DNA of 32,053 nt from Chlamydiia bacterium (GTDB lineage Bacteria > Chlamydiota > Chlamydiia > Chlamydiales > Parachlamydiaceae). Location: assembly GCA_020440465.1 (NCBI GenBank), contig JAGROB010000053.1, positions 1-32,053 of the forward strand, read 5' to 3'. The notes under the pieces are model-generated. The model saw nothing but the letters and a program-made list of their open reading frames with translations, did no database searches and had not been told where the DNA came from. Positions within the stretch are counted from its first letter, which is position 1; every line of letters starts with the position of its first letter. The position numbers and the translations under genes were made by a program. Of this stretch, positions 1 through 7,738 are shown piece by piece.

Positions 1-17
1 GCTATTGTTTGATTTAG

Positions 18-404
18 CTACACATCTTTGGATACGTCACTTTCGGAATCAATGCTGTTAGAATGAGTCTCTTTTTCTGAAGATTCATTAGAACTAAAGT
101 CTTTCTTTAGACCTGAACCGTCTTTGATTTTTCCAAATATTCTCTGACCCGTCTCCTTAATTTTTTCTCTAAGATCTACTTCGGTGACATCTTCAAAAAA
201 TCCCTCATCTTCAATCATGACCCCTTTTATTTCACGCTTCATTCGTGCCGCTTTTTCAAAGTCTTGGCTTAGCGATTTATCCACCGCCATGTTTTTAATG
301 TCGTTAGCTTTCTTATCGATAGGCTTTAGATTTTCTTGAACATCGTCTTTAAAATTGCCTTGGGTCTCGTTGGCAGGTCCAATATTGTTGGTATTTACAT
401 CCAT
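18..404 (-). CDS. Orphan highly charged small protein
   Basis: I do not recognise this protein. It has about 128 residues, no signal peptide and no membrane segment, and is rich in Lys, Glu, Asp, Ser and Asn, with a Ser/Glu/Asp-rich tail, so it is probably partly disordered. I place the start at the ATG at 404 (protein begins MDVNTNNIG) because an AAGGAG ribosome-binding site lies at 412-417, seven bases upstream. An in-frame ATG at 446 would add 14 residues but has no such site and would run into the leader of the divergent gene at 478. It ends in TAG at 18-20, so it is complete. The gene is divergent from the LptD-like gene, with about 73 bp between the two starts. In a chlamydia such a protein could be a secreted or chaperone-type factor, but nothing in the sequence shows that. 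Confidence 0.7.
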   Translation of the reverse strand: MDVNTNNIGPANETQGNFKDDVQENLKPIDKKANDIKNMAVDKSLSQDFEKAARMKREIKGVMIEDEGFFEDVTEVDLREKIKETGQRIFGKIKDGSGLKKDFSSNESSEKETHSNSIDSESDVSKDV

Positions 405-477
405 GGTATTGCTCCTTCGAGTAGAACCTAGCAAAAAATATGCCAATATTTGCTAAATTGGTTTATATTGGGCGTCT

Positions 478-2565
478 ATGTCGAAAATTTGCGTTAAAAC
501 GGCTTTTTTCTTTCTGTTGTTGGTTGCAAGACTTACAGCCGAAGTGACTGTGGACTTGCGGGAGCCGGAACTTGTGGACGGAGTCGTCTCGACAGAGCTT
601 GGCGGCGTGATTCAAGCGCCCCAATTTCGGATGCAAGCTCAAAAGATCGCCTATACCAAAAATAAAACGGGACACTCTGTCGAGGCCACCGGATGCGTGA
701 TGGTTGACTTTGGCGATTACTTATTCATCGGCGAAAGATTAAGCTACGACTTTATCACAGAAACCGGAGTCATCGAAAACGGTGTGACCAGAGAGGGTAT
801 TTGGATCATTCACTCTGAAACTATAACGCTCTGCCCCAATGGAAACTTCCAGCTATCGAATGCCGCCATGACCACAAGTGAAAGTGGCACCCCGGACTGG
901 GATGTCTTTGCGCGTTCCGTGACGATCACGCGAAGCCAGGATTTAACCGTTCGTAATCTCAAGCTTAAAGTCTTAAACCTTCCCCTGTTTTGGGCACCTT
1001 CGTTTAAAATAAATTTAAAGACCCTGACAAATGCACCCATCACCGTATACACCCGTTGGGGCGGTAAACAAGGAGTTCGTGTCGGAGCGCGCTACACGTT
1101 GATCGATGTTAACCGATTTAAAACGTACCTAAGATTCGACTGGCGCTTCAAACGGGGTCCTGGCGGCGGAACGGAAACCTATTGGTCTTCGGAAGATTGC
1201 AGGCAGCAGCTTGAGATGATCAACTACTATGCCAACGACAACTCATTGGAAGATCTAAGCGAAAGAACCCGCTACCGTTTCCAGGGGGTCTATCTTAATC
1301 GACTTCCCGGAGATAAAGTTAAAATCTTTGCCTCATGGGACAAGCTTTCCGATAAGGACATGGCTACCGATTACCGCGACAGCGGGATTGAGCTCGACAC
1401 GGCGGAAAGAACGGAGCTTTTAGTCAGAAGAGAAGACCCTTGGTGGATTACAAACTTTTCGACGCGCGTAAGAATCAACCCCTTTCAAACCGTGAAGCAA
1501 GAGCTTCCTAGCCTGCTTTTTAGCCAACGCCCCTTGGCTTTAGGAAACTCCGGAATCCTTTTTGAAAACGAGCTGGAAGCGTCCTTTTTGGACTTTAAAT
1601 ACTCGAATGGATTGGAAAACGTCTCTGACTATAGCTCACCCAGAATCCTTCACGACTTAAGGGTTTTAAGACCCTTTAAGCAACAAGCGTGGATTTTAAC
1701 GCCCAAAGCAGGATTGACGTACGCTTTTTACGGCAATTCCTACGCCGATAACGCCAAGTTTTTGTTGCTAGGTTACGGCGGCTTAAAAATTCACACTAAC
1801 TTTTATAAGACCCACGATTGCTTCAAGCATACCCTGACCCCCTATTTTGACTGGGAGTACCTTTCCGCTCCCACCGTCAACCCCGACGATCATTATATAT
1901 TCGACATCAACGACGGAATCTGGCGCCTTAACGCCTTTAAAGTGGGTATGGGGCAAGATCTTCTTATGAAGTCGGGCTGTGATATTCGCCGTGTTGTGGA
2001 GACCGATCTTTATACCTATCTATTTGCCAACTCCGCGCCGATTTCAAAACTTTACTTCAAAGCAATTTTACGGCCCTTCGGCACATTAAAACAAAGCCTT
2101 CACACGGGTTGGGACTTCGGCGTCAACGATCTGGACCATATTAATGTGAAAAACGAGTGGACGGTTTCGGAAGACTTAGCCGTCATGATGGAGTGGCGCC
2201 ACCGAAATCGCTATTCCTGGAGAAAAGCGGTTAAAAATAATTATATGCTTGACTCCTTTCGGTCGACGGAATCACTTTTAAGCTCCGCCGTATCCGACCG
2301 TCGGGACACTTTTTTGTGTCACCTTTTCTGGCGGCTACATCCCCAATTTGCCTTAGAATTTAAATCCCGTCACGGCTGGAATCGAAGAAAAGAGCCCTCA
2401 TACAACGAATTTGAATTTAACCTACTTGCCCACCTTCGCTCTCATTGGAATATTAAGTTCGCCTATACTCGTCTGGAGGCAGAAGATCGGGTCGCCCTTT
2501 ATTTCTCTTTAGATATGGCCCATCCTAAAGATTCTCCTTGCCTTATCCGCCCGATTGAGTTTTAA
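478..2565 (+). CDS. lptD: LptD/OstA-like outer-membrane LPS assembly protein
   Basis: Predicted to insert lipopolysaccharide into the outer leaflet of the outer membrane, as LptD does with LptE. The protein has 695 residues. Residues 1-21 form a signal peptide (MSKICVKTAFFFLLLVARLTA, cut before EVTV). Residues ~25-150 resemble the periplasmic OstA beta-jellyroll (pattern QAQKIAYT, then DYLFIGERLSYDF and TGVIENG). A segment VLNLPLFWAPSFKIN (~163-177) matches the LptD transition where a lipid-export fold meets the barrel. The rest is rich in alternating aromatic and polar residues typical of outer-membrane beta strands, and the protein ends in Phe (PIEF), the usual signal for the BAM machinery. 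It is shorter than the E. coli protein (about 780). Only eight bases separate it from ugd, so they are probably cotranscribed. I see no good ribosome-binding site before the ATG. Family assignment is by pattern, so the gene symbol is tentative. Confidence 0.72.
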   Translation: MSKICVKTAFFFLLLVARLTAEVTVDLREPELVDGVVSTELGGVIQAPQFRMQAQKIAYTKNKTGHSVEATGCVMVDFGDYLFIGERLSYDFITETGVIENGVTREGIWIIHSETITLCPNGNFQLSNAAMTTSESGTPDWDVFARSVTITRSQDLTVRNLKLKVLNLPLFWAPSFKINLKTLTNAPITVYTRWGGKQGVRVGARYTLIDVNRFKTYLRFDWRFKRGPGGGTETYWSSEDCRQQLEMINYYANDNSLEDLSERTRYRFQGVYLNRLPGDKVKIFASWDKLSDKDMATDYRDSGIELDTAERTELLVRREDPWWITNFSTRVRINPFQTVKQELPSLLFSQRPLALGNSGILFENELEASFLDFKYSNGLENVSDYSSPRILHDLRVLRPFKQQAWILTPKAGLTYAFYGNSYADNAKFLLLGYGGLKIHTNFYKTHDCFKHTLTPYFDWEYLSAPTVNPDDHYIFDINDGIWRLNAFKVGMGQDLLMKSGCDIRRVVETDLYTYLFANSAPISKLYFKAILRPFGTLKQSLHTGWDFGVNDLDHINVKNEWTVSEDLAVMMEWRHRNRYSWRKAVKNNYMLDSFRSTESLLSSAVSDRRDTFLCHLFWRLHPQFALEFKSRHGWNRRKEPSYNEFEFNLLAHLRSHWNIKFAYTRLEAEDRVALYFSLDMAHPKDSPCLIRPIEF

Positions 2566-2573
2566 TATCTGTC

Positions 2574-3932
2574 ATGGATTTGTTAGTAATAGGCGTTGGG
2601 TATGTGGGACTTGTAGCAGGGACTTGCTTCTCTGAAATGGGCCACAACGTCACCTGTCTTGATATCGACCATAAAAAAATCGCTTTACTTAACACCGGCA
2701 CTCCCCCGATCTGGGAACAGGGGTTGGAAGAGATGCTCAAGCGAAACCAAAAAGCGAATCGCCTCCATTTTACATCCGACTATATCGCCGCGGTAAAAGC
2801 GGCCTCCGTGATCTTTATCGCTGTCGATACGCCGATGTCCGATTCCGGAAAAGCGGATTTATCCCGTATCGAAGCCGTTGCAAAAACGTTGGGCGATCTC
2901 ATCGACGACTACAAAGTCATCGTGAACAAATCGACCGTGCCGGTCGGCACGCACAAATTGATTCACGAAACGATTCAAAACAGACTCGATGAAAGAGGGG
3001 TTGACATCCACTTTGACGTCGTTTCTAACCCCGAGTTTTTAAAAGAAGGGTGCGCGATCGAAGACTTTATGAAGCCTGACCGCGTGATTTTGGGGTCTAA
3101 CTCCGAAAAAGCAACGGCTATTTTAAAGTCGATTTATTCCGCCTTCACCTTTTCCCATGAGCGCATCTTGGTCATGGACCCTTTTTCTGCGGAAGCGGCA
3201 AAGTATGCTTCCAACTGCATGCTGGCCCTGAGAATCTCTTTCATGAACGAGATGGCGGGCTTTTGCGAGCTTTCGGGAGCCAATATTCACGAGGTCCGAA
3301 AGGGGATCGGCGCCGACAGACGGATTGGCCACAGTTTCTTATACGCAGGCCCCGGCTACGGCGGCTCTTGCTTTCCCAAAGATATCCGCGCGCTGAAGAC
3401 TCAAGCGGAGTTAATGGGGTACACCACTCCCCTTTTAGATGCCTGTGAAACAGTTAATTTTCGCCAAAAACGGGTCATTGGCAATAAACTTAGAGCCTAC
3501 TTTGGCGATTTAAAAGACAAAACGATCGCTGTTTGGGGCCTTAGCTTTAAACCCAATACCGACGACATGAGAGAAGCTCCCAGTTTGGTGTTGATTGAAG
3601 AGATGCTTCAAGCGGGAGCCAAGCTTAGACTTTTCGATCCTGTTGCGATAGATAACGCAAAAAAGACCCTATCCTCTGACCGGTTGACATGGTGTGAAAA
3701 TGAATACCGGGCAGCAGAAGGGTCTGATGCAATCGTCTTAATGACAGAATGGAAGCAGTTTCGCTTTGTCGACTTTAAAAAGATTATTCCCACTTTAAAA
3801 GGAAGGGCGTTTTTTGACGGAAGAAACCAATACTCTCAATCAAGCATGCAAGCACTTGGATTTGACTATTTCGGAATCGGGCAAGCCACTCAAGCCCCTT
3901 CAGAATTCAAAACCTCTCTTAGAAGCGTTTGA
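2574..3932 (+). CDS. ugd: UDP-glucose 6-dehydrogenase
   Basis: Oxidises UDP-glucose to UDP-glucuronate with two NAD+ in the cytosol, feeding surface polysaccharide or lipid A sugar synthesis. The 452 residues are full length for the family. The Rossmann motif GVGYVGL is at residues 7-13. The segment NPEFLKEGCAIEDF and the helix KYASNCMLALRISFMNE are typical of the UDPGDH central domain. The catalytic cysteine is C266 in PGYGGSCFPKD, and the C-terminal UDP-binding domain has WGLSFKPNTDDMREAPS. It follows the LptD-like gene by eight bases and its 3' end overlaps the polyprenyl synthase reading frame. Together with the sugar transferase downstream this suggests an envelope polysaccharide block. 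The assignment is secure; what the UDP-glucuronate is used for is inference. Confidence 0.95.
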   Translation: MDLLVIGVGYVGLVAGTCFSEMGHNVTCLDIDHKKIALLNTGTPPIWEQGLEEMLKRNQKANRLHFTSDYIAAVKAASVIFIAVDTPMSDSGKADLSRIEAVAKTLGDLIDDYKVIVNKSTVPVGTHKLIHETIQNRLDERGVDIHFDVVSNPEFLKEGCAIEDFMKPDRVILGSNSEKATAILKSIYSAFTFSHERILVMDPFSAEAAKYASNCMLALRISFMNEMAGFCELSGANIHEVRKGIGADRRIGHSFLYAGPGYGGSCFPKDIRALKTQAELMGYTTPLLDACETVNFRQKRVIGNKLRAYFGDLKDKTIAVWGLSFKPNTDDMREAPSLVLIEEMLQAGAKLRLFDPVAIDNAKKTLSSDRLTWCENEYRAAEGSDAIVLMTEWKQFRFVDFKKIIPTLKGRAFFDGRNQYSQSSMQALGFDYFGIGQATQAPSEFKTSLRSV

Positions 3933-4758
3933 GACCGCTCTTTTAAAAACCCTTAGAGTTCCCGAAAGAGAAGAAGCCATTGTCTATAAGGCGGCTCACT
4001 ACGCCCTTTTAACAGGGGGAAAAAGACTGCGCCCACAGCTTTTAATCTATACAGCACTTGGCCTAGGGGCTTCGTTAGAAAAAGCCCTGCCCGCCGCCGC
4101 TGCATTAGAGATGATTCATACCTATTCTCTTATTCATGACGATCTGCCGGCGATGGACAACGACGATTTACGTCGCGGCAAGCCGACGCTTCATAAAGTC
4201 TTTGACGAAGGGCAAGCGATTTTAGCGGGTGACTTATTGCTTACCGAAGCGTTTCGCTATTTATCGGAGTGCAGCCTTTATACGGCAGAGGAAAAAGTAC
4301 GTCTTATTCAAACCCTTTCCACCAGATCAGGCGGACAAGGCATGATCGGCGGACAGGCGATCGATCTATTGGGAATCGAGCTTTCCCAAGAAGCGCTTGA
4401 TCGTTTGCATTCTCTTAAAACGGGCGCACTTATGGCCGCTGCCGTCGAAATGGGAGCGATTGTCGCCGGAGCGGACTCTCAAACAACCGCTCCCCTTTCC
4501 CGTTTTGCCTTAAAAGCGGGCCTCGCCTTTCAAATCATTGATGATCTATTGGATGTCACCCACCCGGAGAATAAGCACGGCAAGGACTCCGACTCCAAAA
4601 ACGATAAAAACACCTACGTTACGCTCCTGGGCACCGAGGGCACACAAAAAATGGCCGCTCAAGTCCTGCAAGAAGCTATAAAAGAGCTTGCCGCCGTCCC
4701 GGGCGACTTCGCTCCCCTAAAAGCGCTGGCCGAAACGCTCGTCTTCCGCACCACTTAA
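3814..4758 (+). CDS. ispA: Short-chain polyprenyl diphosphate synthase (FPP/GGPP type)
   Basis: Condenses isopentenyl diphosphate onto allylic diphosphates to give farnesyl or geranylgeranyl diphosphate, the precursor of undecaprenyl carrier and quinone tails. The first aspartate-rich motif is DDLPAMD at residues 109-115 (with the DDxxxxD spacing of bacterial IspA), followed by the conserved LRRGKPTLHK. The second is AFQIIDDLLDVT. The family segment LLTGGKRLRP is at ~66-75 and the C-terminus (NTYVTLLG...ALAETLVFRT) is typical. The 3814 coordinate is a TTG start whose frame overlaps ugd by 119 bp. The homologous part only begins around KPLLEAF, so translation could instead start at in-frame TTG codons at 3856 or 3862; no ATG is available. 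Product length specificity cannot be read from the sequence. The synthase is certain as a family member, the start is not. Confidence 0.92.
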   Translation: MTEETNTLNQACKHLDLTISESGKPLKPLQNSKPLLEAFETALLKTLRVPEREEAIVYKAAHYALLTGGKRLRPQLLIYTALGLGASLEKALPAAAALEMIHTYSLIHDDLPAMDNDDLRRGKPTLHKVFDEGQAILAGDLLLTEAFRYLSECSLYTAEEKVRLIQTLSTRSGGQGMIGGQAIDLLGIELSQEALDRLHSLKTGALMAAAVEMGAIVAGADSQTTAPLSRFALKAGLAFQIIDDLLDVTHPENKHGKDSDSKNDKNTYVTLLGTEGTQKMAAQVLQEAIKELAAVPGDFAPLKALAETLVFRTT

Positions 4759-4884
4759 GTATCGACATGATTAGCTAGTTAATTGCAAAAACTCTTGCAG
4801 CTTTTCTAAAAAATTTGGTAAGCGTTCCATTCAATCGTGTTTGCGATTTGACGAATTGTTGGGCAATTGGGTAAGATGTTGTGC

Positions 4885-5520
4885 ATGAATCGGCACTATC
4901 GCATAAGACATCTTCCTTTGAAGCGCATTTTTGACTTGTTGTTTTCTATGATGGCACTTGCTGTCACCCTGCCCCTGTTTTTAACTATCTGGGCGGTGAT
5001 TCGAGTCACATCAAAGGGGCCGGCCGTCTTCTCTCATGAGCGTGTGGGACGGGGTGGAGAGCCGTTTCGATGTCTTAAATTCAGAACTATGCACGCTGAT
5101 GCTGAAACCCGCTTAAGAGCGCTTTTAACCCAAGATCCGAAAGCTAAAATCGAGTGGGAAAAAAGTCGTAAGCTCAAAAATGACCCTAGAGTCACCCCCG
5201 TGGGCAAATTTTTACGAAAGACATCACTGGATGAGCTTCCTCAATTTTTAAACGTACTTAAGGGGGATTTGTCCGTAGTGGGTCCAAGGCCCGTTGTCCA
5301 GGAGGAACTTCTGCGCTACTATCGCGATAAGGCACCTAAAATCTTATCGATTCGTCCCGGAATCACCGGTTTATGGCAAATCTCCGGAAGAAGCAATACT
5401 TCTTATCGCAAAAGAGTTGAGCTTGATGAAAGGTATGTCGAAAACCGATCGTTCGCCATGGACCTTAAACTTGTTGCTAAAACCGTTCCCGCTTTAATCA
5501 CGAGAAAAGGTGCTTACTGA
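4885..5520 (+). CDS. Sugar-phosphate transferase to polyprenyl phosphate (WbaP/WcaJ type)
   Basis: A member of the bacterial sugar transferase family (polyprenyl-phosphate hexose-1-phosphate transferase), which moves a sugar-1-phosphate from a nucleotide sugar to undecaprenyl phosphate, the first step of many polysaccharide units. It is the short catalytic form of about 211 residues. It has one N-terminal membrane helix after KRIFD (FDLLFSMMALAVTLPLFLTIW), then GRGGEPFRCLKFRTM, the catalytic DELPQFLNVLKGDLSVVGPR segment and the terminal GITGLWQISGR. There is no N-terminal membrane domain of the long WbaP form. I chose the ATG at 4885; ATG 4876 and TTG 4867 are in frame and none has a clear ribosome-binding site. 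The 126 bp before it has only a weak 5-bp hairpin followed by GCTTTT near 4787-4806. Sugar specificity cannot be told. Confidence 0.9.
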   Translation: MNRHYRIRHLPLKRIFDLLFSMMALAVTLPLFLTIWAVIRVTSKGPAVFSHERVGRGGEPFRCLKFRTMHADAETRLRALLTQDPKAKIEWEKSRKLKNDPRVTPVGKFLRKTSLDELPQFLNVLKGDLSVVGPRPVVQEELLRYYRDKAPKILSIRPGITGLWQISGRSNTSYRKRVELDERYVENRSFAMDLKLVAKTVPALITRKGAY

Positions 5521-5980
5521 CTGCCTCCTTTTTTTAATCCCCTTGCTATTGTCGGCGCAGGTATCGTTGCCGATCTTCTGGTTTGCCCCGCTTTTAGTCT
5601 ATTTCTTTTATAAAAAACCCCTTTCGGAAGCCTTAGTCTGGACGTTTGTCGCGGGTATTTGTTTGGATTTAATTCATCCTGCGCTCCGCTTTGGAATAAC
5701 GCCGTTATTCATGCTCATTACTACGTTGGTTTTGTATGAACAAAAACGGCATTTTTTTTTCGATAGTTTGACGACTTTTCCTTTAATGACTCTTCTATAC
5801 TCGCTTATTTTTACCCTGTTGCTTGCGTTGTGGGTCCAGCCCCCCTTGACCTTATCTTGGGCTATATCGGATCTTGTCTTGATGCCCCTTTTAGATGCGT
5901 CTGCCGCTTTTATAAGCATAACGCTCCCCTTAATGCTGCTTGGCCCGAAACGTCGTAAAGGGGAAGATTACTTTTTATGA
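5510..5980 (+). CDS. MreD-like integral membrane protein
   Basis: A 156-residue protein with about five hydrophobic segments, starting at a GTG that overlaps the end of the sugar transferase by 11 bp and ending in an ATGA overlap with rarA. The size, topology and the segment AGICLDLIHPALRFGITPL (an acidic residue in a helix end followed by a Gly-rich turn) resemble the rod-shape protein MreD, which links MreB/MreC to the peptidoglycan synthesis machinery. The resemblance is weak at residue level. The frame is supported by tight packing between two clear genes and by a membrane composition over its whole length, not by a strong ribosome-binding site. Alternative: an uncharacterised envelope membrane protein of the same operon. 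Confidence 0.6.
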   Translation: MLTDCLLFLIPLLLSAQVSLPIFWFAPLLVYFFYKKPLSEALVWTFVAGICLDLIHPALRFGITPLFMLITTLVLYEQKRHFFFDSLTTFPLMTLLYSLIFTLLLALWVQPPLTLSWAISDLVLMPLLDASAAFISITLPLMLLGPKRRKGEDYFL

Positions 5981-7206
5981 CTTCTCCCCTATCGAGCGAG
6001 CTTCGTCCTATAGATTTAAAAGAGATCATGGGGCAAGATCACCTGACCGGCCCAGAGGGTTTTTTAACCAAAACAATCGCGTCTAAAAAACCCCTTTCTA
6101 TTCTGTTATGGGGTCCTCCTGGCTGCGGCAAAACGTCTATCGCCCGATTATTCGCCAAAGCATTTGACTATCCGTTTTATACGCTTTCAGGTGCCTCCGA
6201 TTCCGTAAGCGATTTAAAGAAAGTGATCAAAGAGCACGAATCAAGCCCTCTCTTCGGAAGAAGCTTGATGCTTTTTGTCGACGAAATTCACAGGTTTAAC
6301 AAAGCACAGCAAGACGCCTTTTTGCCCCTTGTGGAAAAAGGGACGGTGGTCTTGATCGGCGCGACGGCGGAAAACCCCTCTTTTTATCTTAACCCCGCTC
6401 TTTTGTCCCGGCTGAGAGTGCTACCCTTAAAGCCATTAGATGATAACGCTCTCGAAAAACTCATCGAACGCTATGAAAAAGCTAAAGGGAGCCTTGAGCT
6501 AAGCGAGAAAGAAAAAAACTTTATCGTCAAAGAGGCGCAAGGGGACGGAAGGTATCTGTTTAACCTGATCGAAAATTATGTCTTAGGAAAAGACTTTTCC
6601 CACGTCCAAAAAAGAGCACCTCTTTATGACCGATCCGGCGATGGGCATTATAACTTGATTTCTGCACTCCATAAATCGGTTAGGGGTTCCGATCCTGAGG
6701 CATCACTGTATTGGCTCGCAAGAATGCTTGAGGGAGGAGAAGATCCGCTTTTTTTAGCCCGAAGAATTATCCGCATGGCGTCGGAGGATATCGGACTTGC
6801 TGACCCAAATGCACTCAATCTCGCGATCTCAGCAAGAGAAGCTTATCAGACCCTGGGATCTCCGGAAGGAGAGCTTGCCTTGGCTGAAGCCGTGGTTTAT
6901 TTAGCCTTATCCCCCAAAAGCAACCGGATTTATAGCGCCTTTAAGGCCATGAAAACGCTTGCCAAAGAGACGGGGCACATGCCCCCGCCCAAAATCATTT
7001 TAAACGCCCCCACGAAGCTAATGAAACAAGAAGGGTACGGAGAGGGGTATCAATACGATCACGACCTTGAGACGGGCTTTTCGGGCCAAAACTACTTCCC
7101 TGACGGCATCGAAAGGACAGAAACCTACCTGCCGGTGGAGCGCGGCTTTGAAAGAGAGCTTCTTAAACGGATTGATTACTTTAACAAATTAAGAAAAAGA
7201 CACTAA
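5977..7206 (+). CDS. rarA: Replication-associated recombination protein RarA (MgsA)
   Basis: AAA+ ATPase of the clamp-loader-like RarA/MgsA/WRNIP1 family, acting at stalled replication forks. The protein has 409 residues. Walker A is GPPGCGKT at 46-53, Walker B VDEIHRF at 101-107, sensor 1 GATAENPSF at 128-136 and the arginine finger R145 in LLSRLR. The C-terminal half has the family's tetramerisation part (ARRIIRMASEDIGLADPNA) and ends with the usual GYGEGYQYDHD...QNYFPDG segment. The start ATG shares an ATGA with the stop of the MreD-like gene, which implies translational coupling. A strong hairpin at 7194-7226 overlaps its final codons and ends transcription. Confidence 0.96.
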   Translation: MTSPLSSELRPIDLKEIMGQDHLTGPEGFLTKTIASKKPLSILLWGPPGCGKTSIARLFAKAFDYPFYTLSGASDSVSDLKKVIKEHESSPLFGRSLMLFVDEIHRFNKAQQDAFLPLVEKGTVVLIGATAENPSFYLNPALLSRLRVLPLKPLDDNALEKLIERYEKAKGSLELSEKEKNFIVKEAQGDGRYLFNLIENYVLGKDFSHVQKRAPLYDRSGDGHYNLISALHKSVRGSDPEASLYWLARMLEGGEDPLFLARRIIRMASEDIGLADPNALNLAISAREAYQTLGSPEGELALAEAVVYLALSPKSNRIYSAFKAMKTLAKETGHMPPPKIILNAPTKLMKQEGYGEGYQYDHDLETGFSGQNYFPDGIERTETYLPVERGFERELLKRIDYFNKLRKRH

Positions 7207-7226
7207 GATTAACTCAGTGTCTTTTT
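7194..7226. terminator. Bidirectional hairpin terminator, repeat family copy 1
   Basis: A perfect 11-bp inverted repeat: aaaaagacact at 7194-7204 and agtgtcttttt at 7216-7226, with an 11-base loop. The arms carry A-runs and T-runs on both strands, so it can stop rarA (+) and the convergent secreted protein gene (-). The left arm lies inside the last codons of rarA. The sequence AAAGACACTAAGA is shared with the elements at 14263 and 24975. Confidence 0.85.
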
Positions 7227-7237
7227 GGTAAGATAAA

Positions 7238-7675
7238 TTAGGTGGACTCTTTCATACACTCGGCAAAGCGCTTCGCTTTTTGCTGTTGAATATCATCCAG
7301 CATCGCTTGAATCTTTTCTGAATCCGTGATGTTATGTTTATTCATCACGCTGGTAAAGATCTCGAGTAGAGTTTCTCTGAAAATCTGAATTGCTTTACTT
7401 CTTTCTCTGGGATCTTTAAGCGGATTGGGGTTTAACTGGGATGATTTTTGCTCTACAATCCCGATCACATCGCGGTCTTTCGCGGCAAGCTCTTGATTGA
7501 TCGTGGGCCACTCTGCCTCGGGAACATTAAATTGCTTGAGCGTCTTGTTTAAAAAGCTTTCGGGAAAATAAGATAGTAAAAGCTCTTTAGAACACTCTTC
7601 CGGATTGGATGCTTGAAGTCCCATGCTAAGGCAACAAAATACGGCAAAAAAACTCATAAAATGCTTTAAAAGCAT
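7238..7675 (-). CDS. Small secreted orphan protein, paralogue A
   Basis: A 145-residue protein with a signal peptide at residues 1-22 (hydrophobic core FMSFFAVFCCLSMGLQA). The mature part is helical with two cysteines, C28 and C140, that could form a disulfide. It is a paralogue of the product of 8820-9263: both share the order VP-x-x-x-W, an I(V/I)E(Q/K)KS segment followed by NPL, then (K)ETxxxIF and a C near the end, with the same cysteine spacing. AGGAGG at 7680-7685 stands just upstream of the ATG. It is convergent with rarA and divergent from the NagZ-like gene. The function is unknown; export to periplasm or outside the cell is inferred from the signal peptide. Confidence 0.85.
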   Translation of the reverse strand: MLLKHFMSFFAVFCCLSMGLQASNPEECSKELLLSYFPESFLNKTLKQFNVPEAEWPTINQELAAKDRDVIGIVEQKSSQLNPNPLKDPRERSKAIQIFRETLLEIFTSVMNKHNITDSEKIQAMLDDIQQQKAKRFAECMKEST

Positions 7676-7698
7676 AACTCCTCCTACTTTATCCCGAC

Positions 7699-7726
7699 TT
7701 TACAAAAACCGTTTTTTTATTAATAT
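7699..7726 (+). promoter_or_regulatory. Predicted sigma-70-type promoter of the NagZ-like gene
   Basis: TTTACA at 7699-7704 and TAATAT at 7721-7726 with a 16-bp spacer. Transcription would begin near 7733, six bases before the ATG at 7739, leaving no room for a normal ribosome-binding site. It lies in the short divergent gap with the secreted protein gene. Confidence 0.45.
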
Positions 7727-7738
7727 GGAAAATGTTAC

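Noticed and set aside
463-675. Open frame on the minus strand opposite the LptD-like gene
   Set aside because: It lies wholly within a clear coding gene with signal peptide, has no ribosome-binding site and an unlikely composition.
3814-3932. Frameshift joining ugd and the polyprenyl synthase
   Set aside because: Both proteins are complete with their own conserved ends; the overlap is better explained by closely packed genes.
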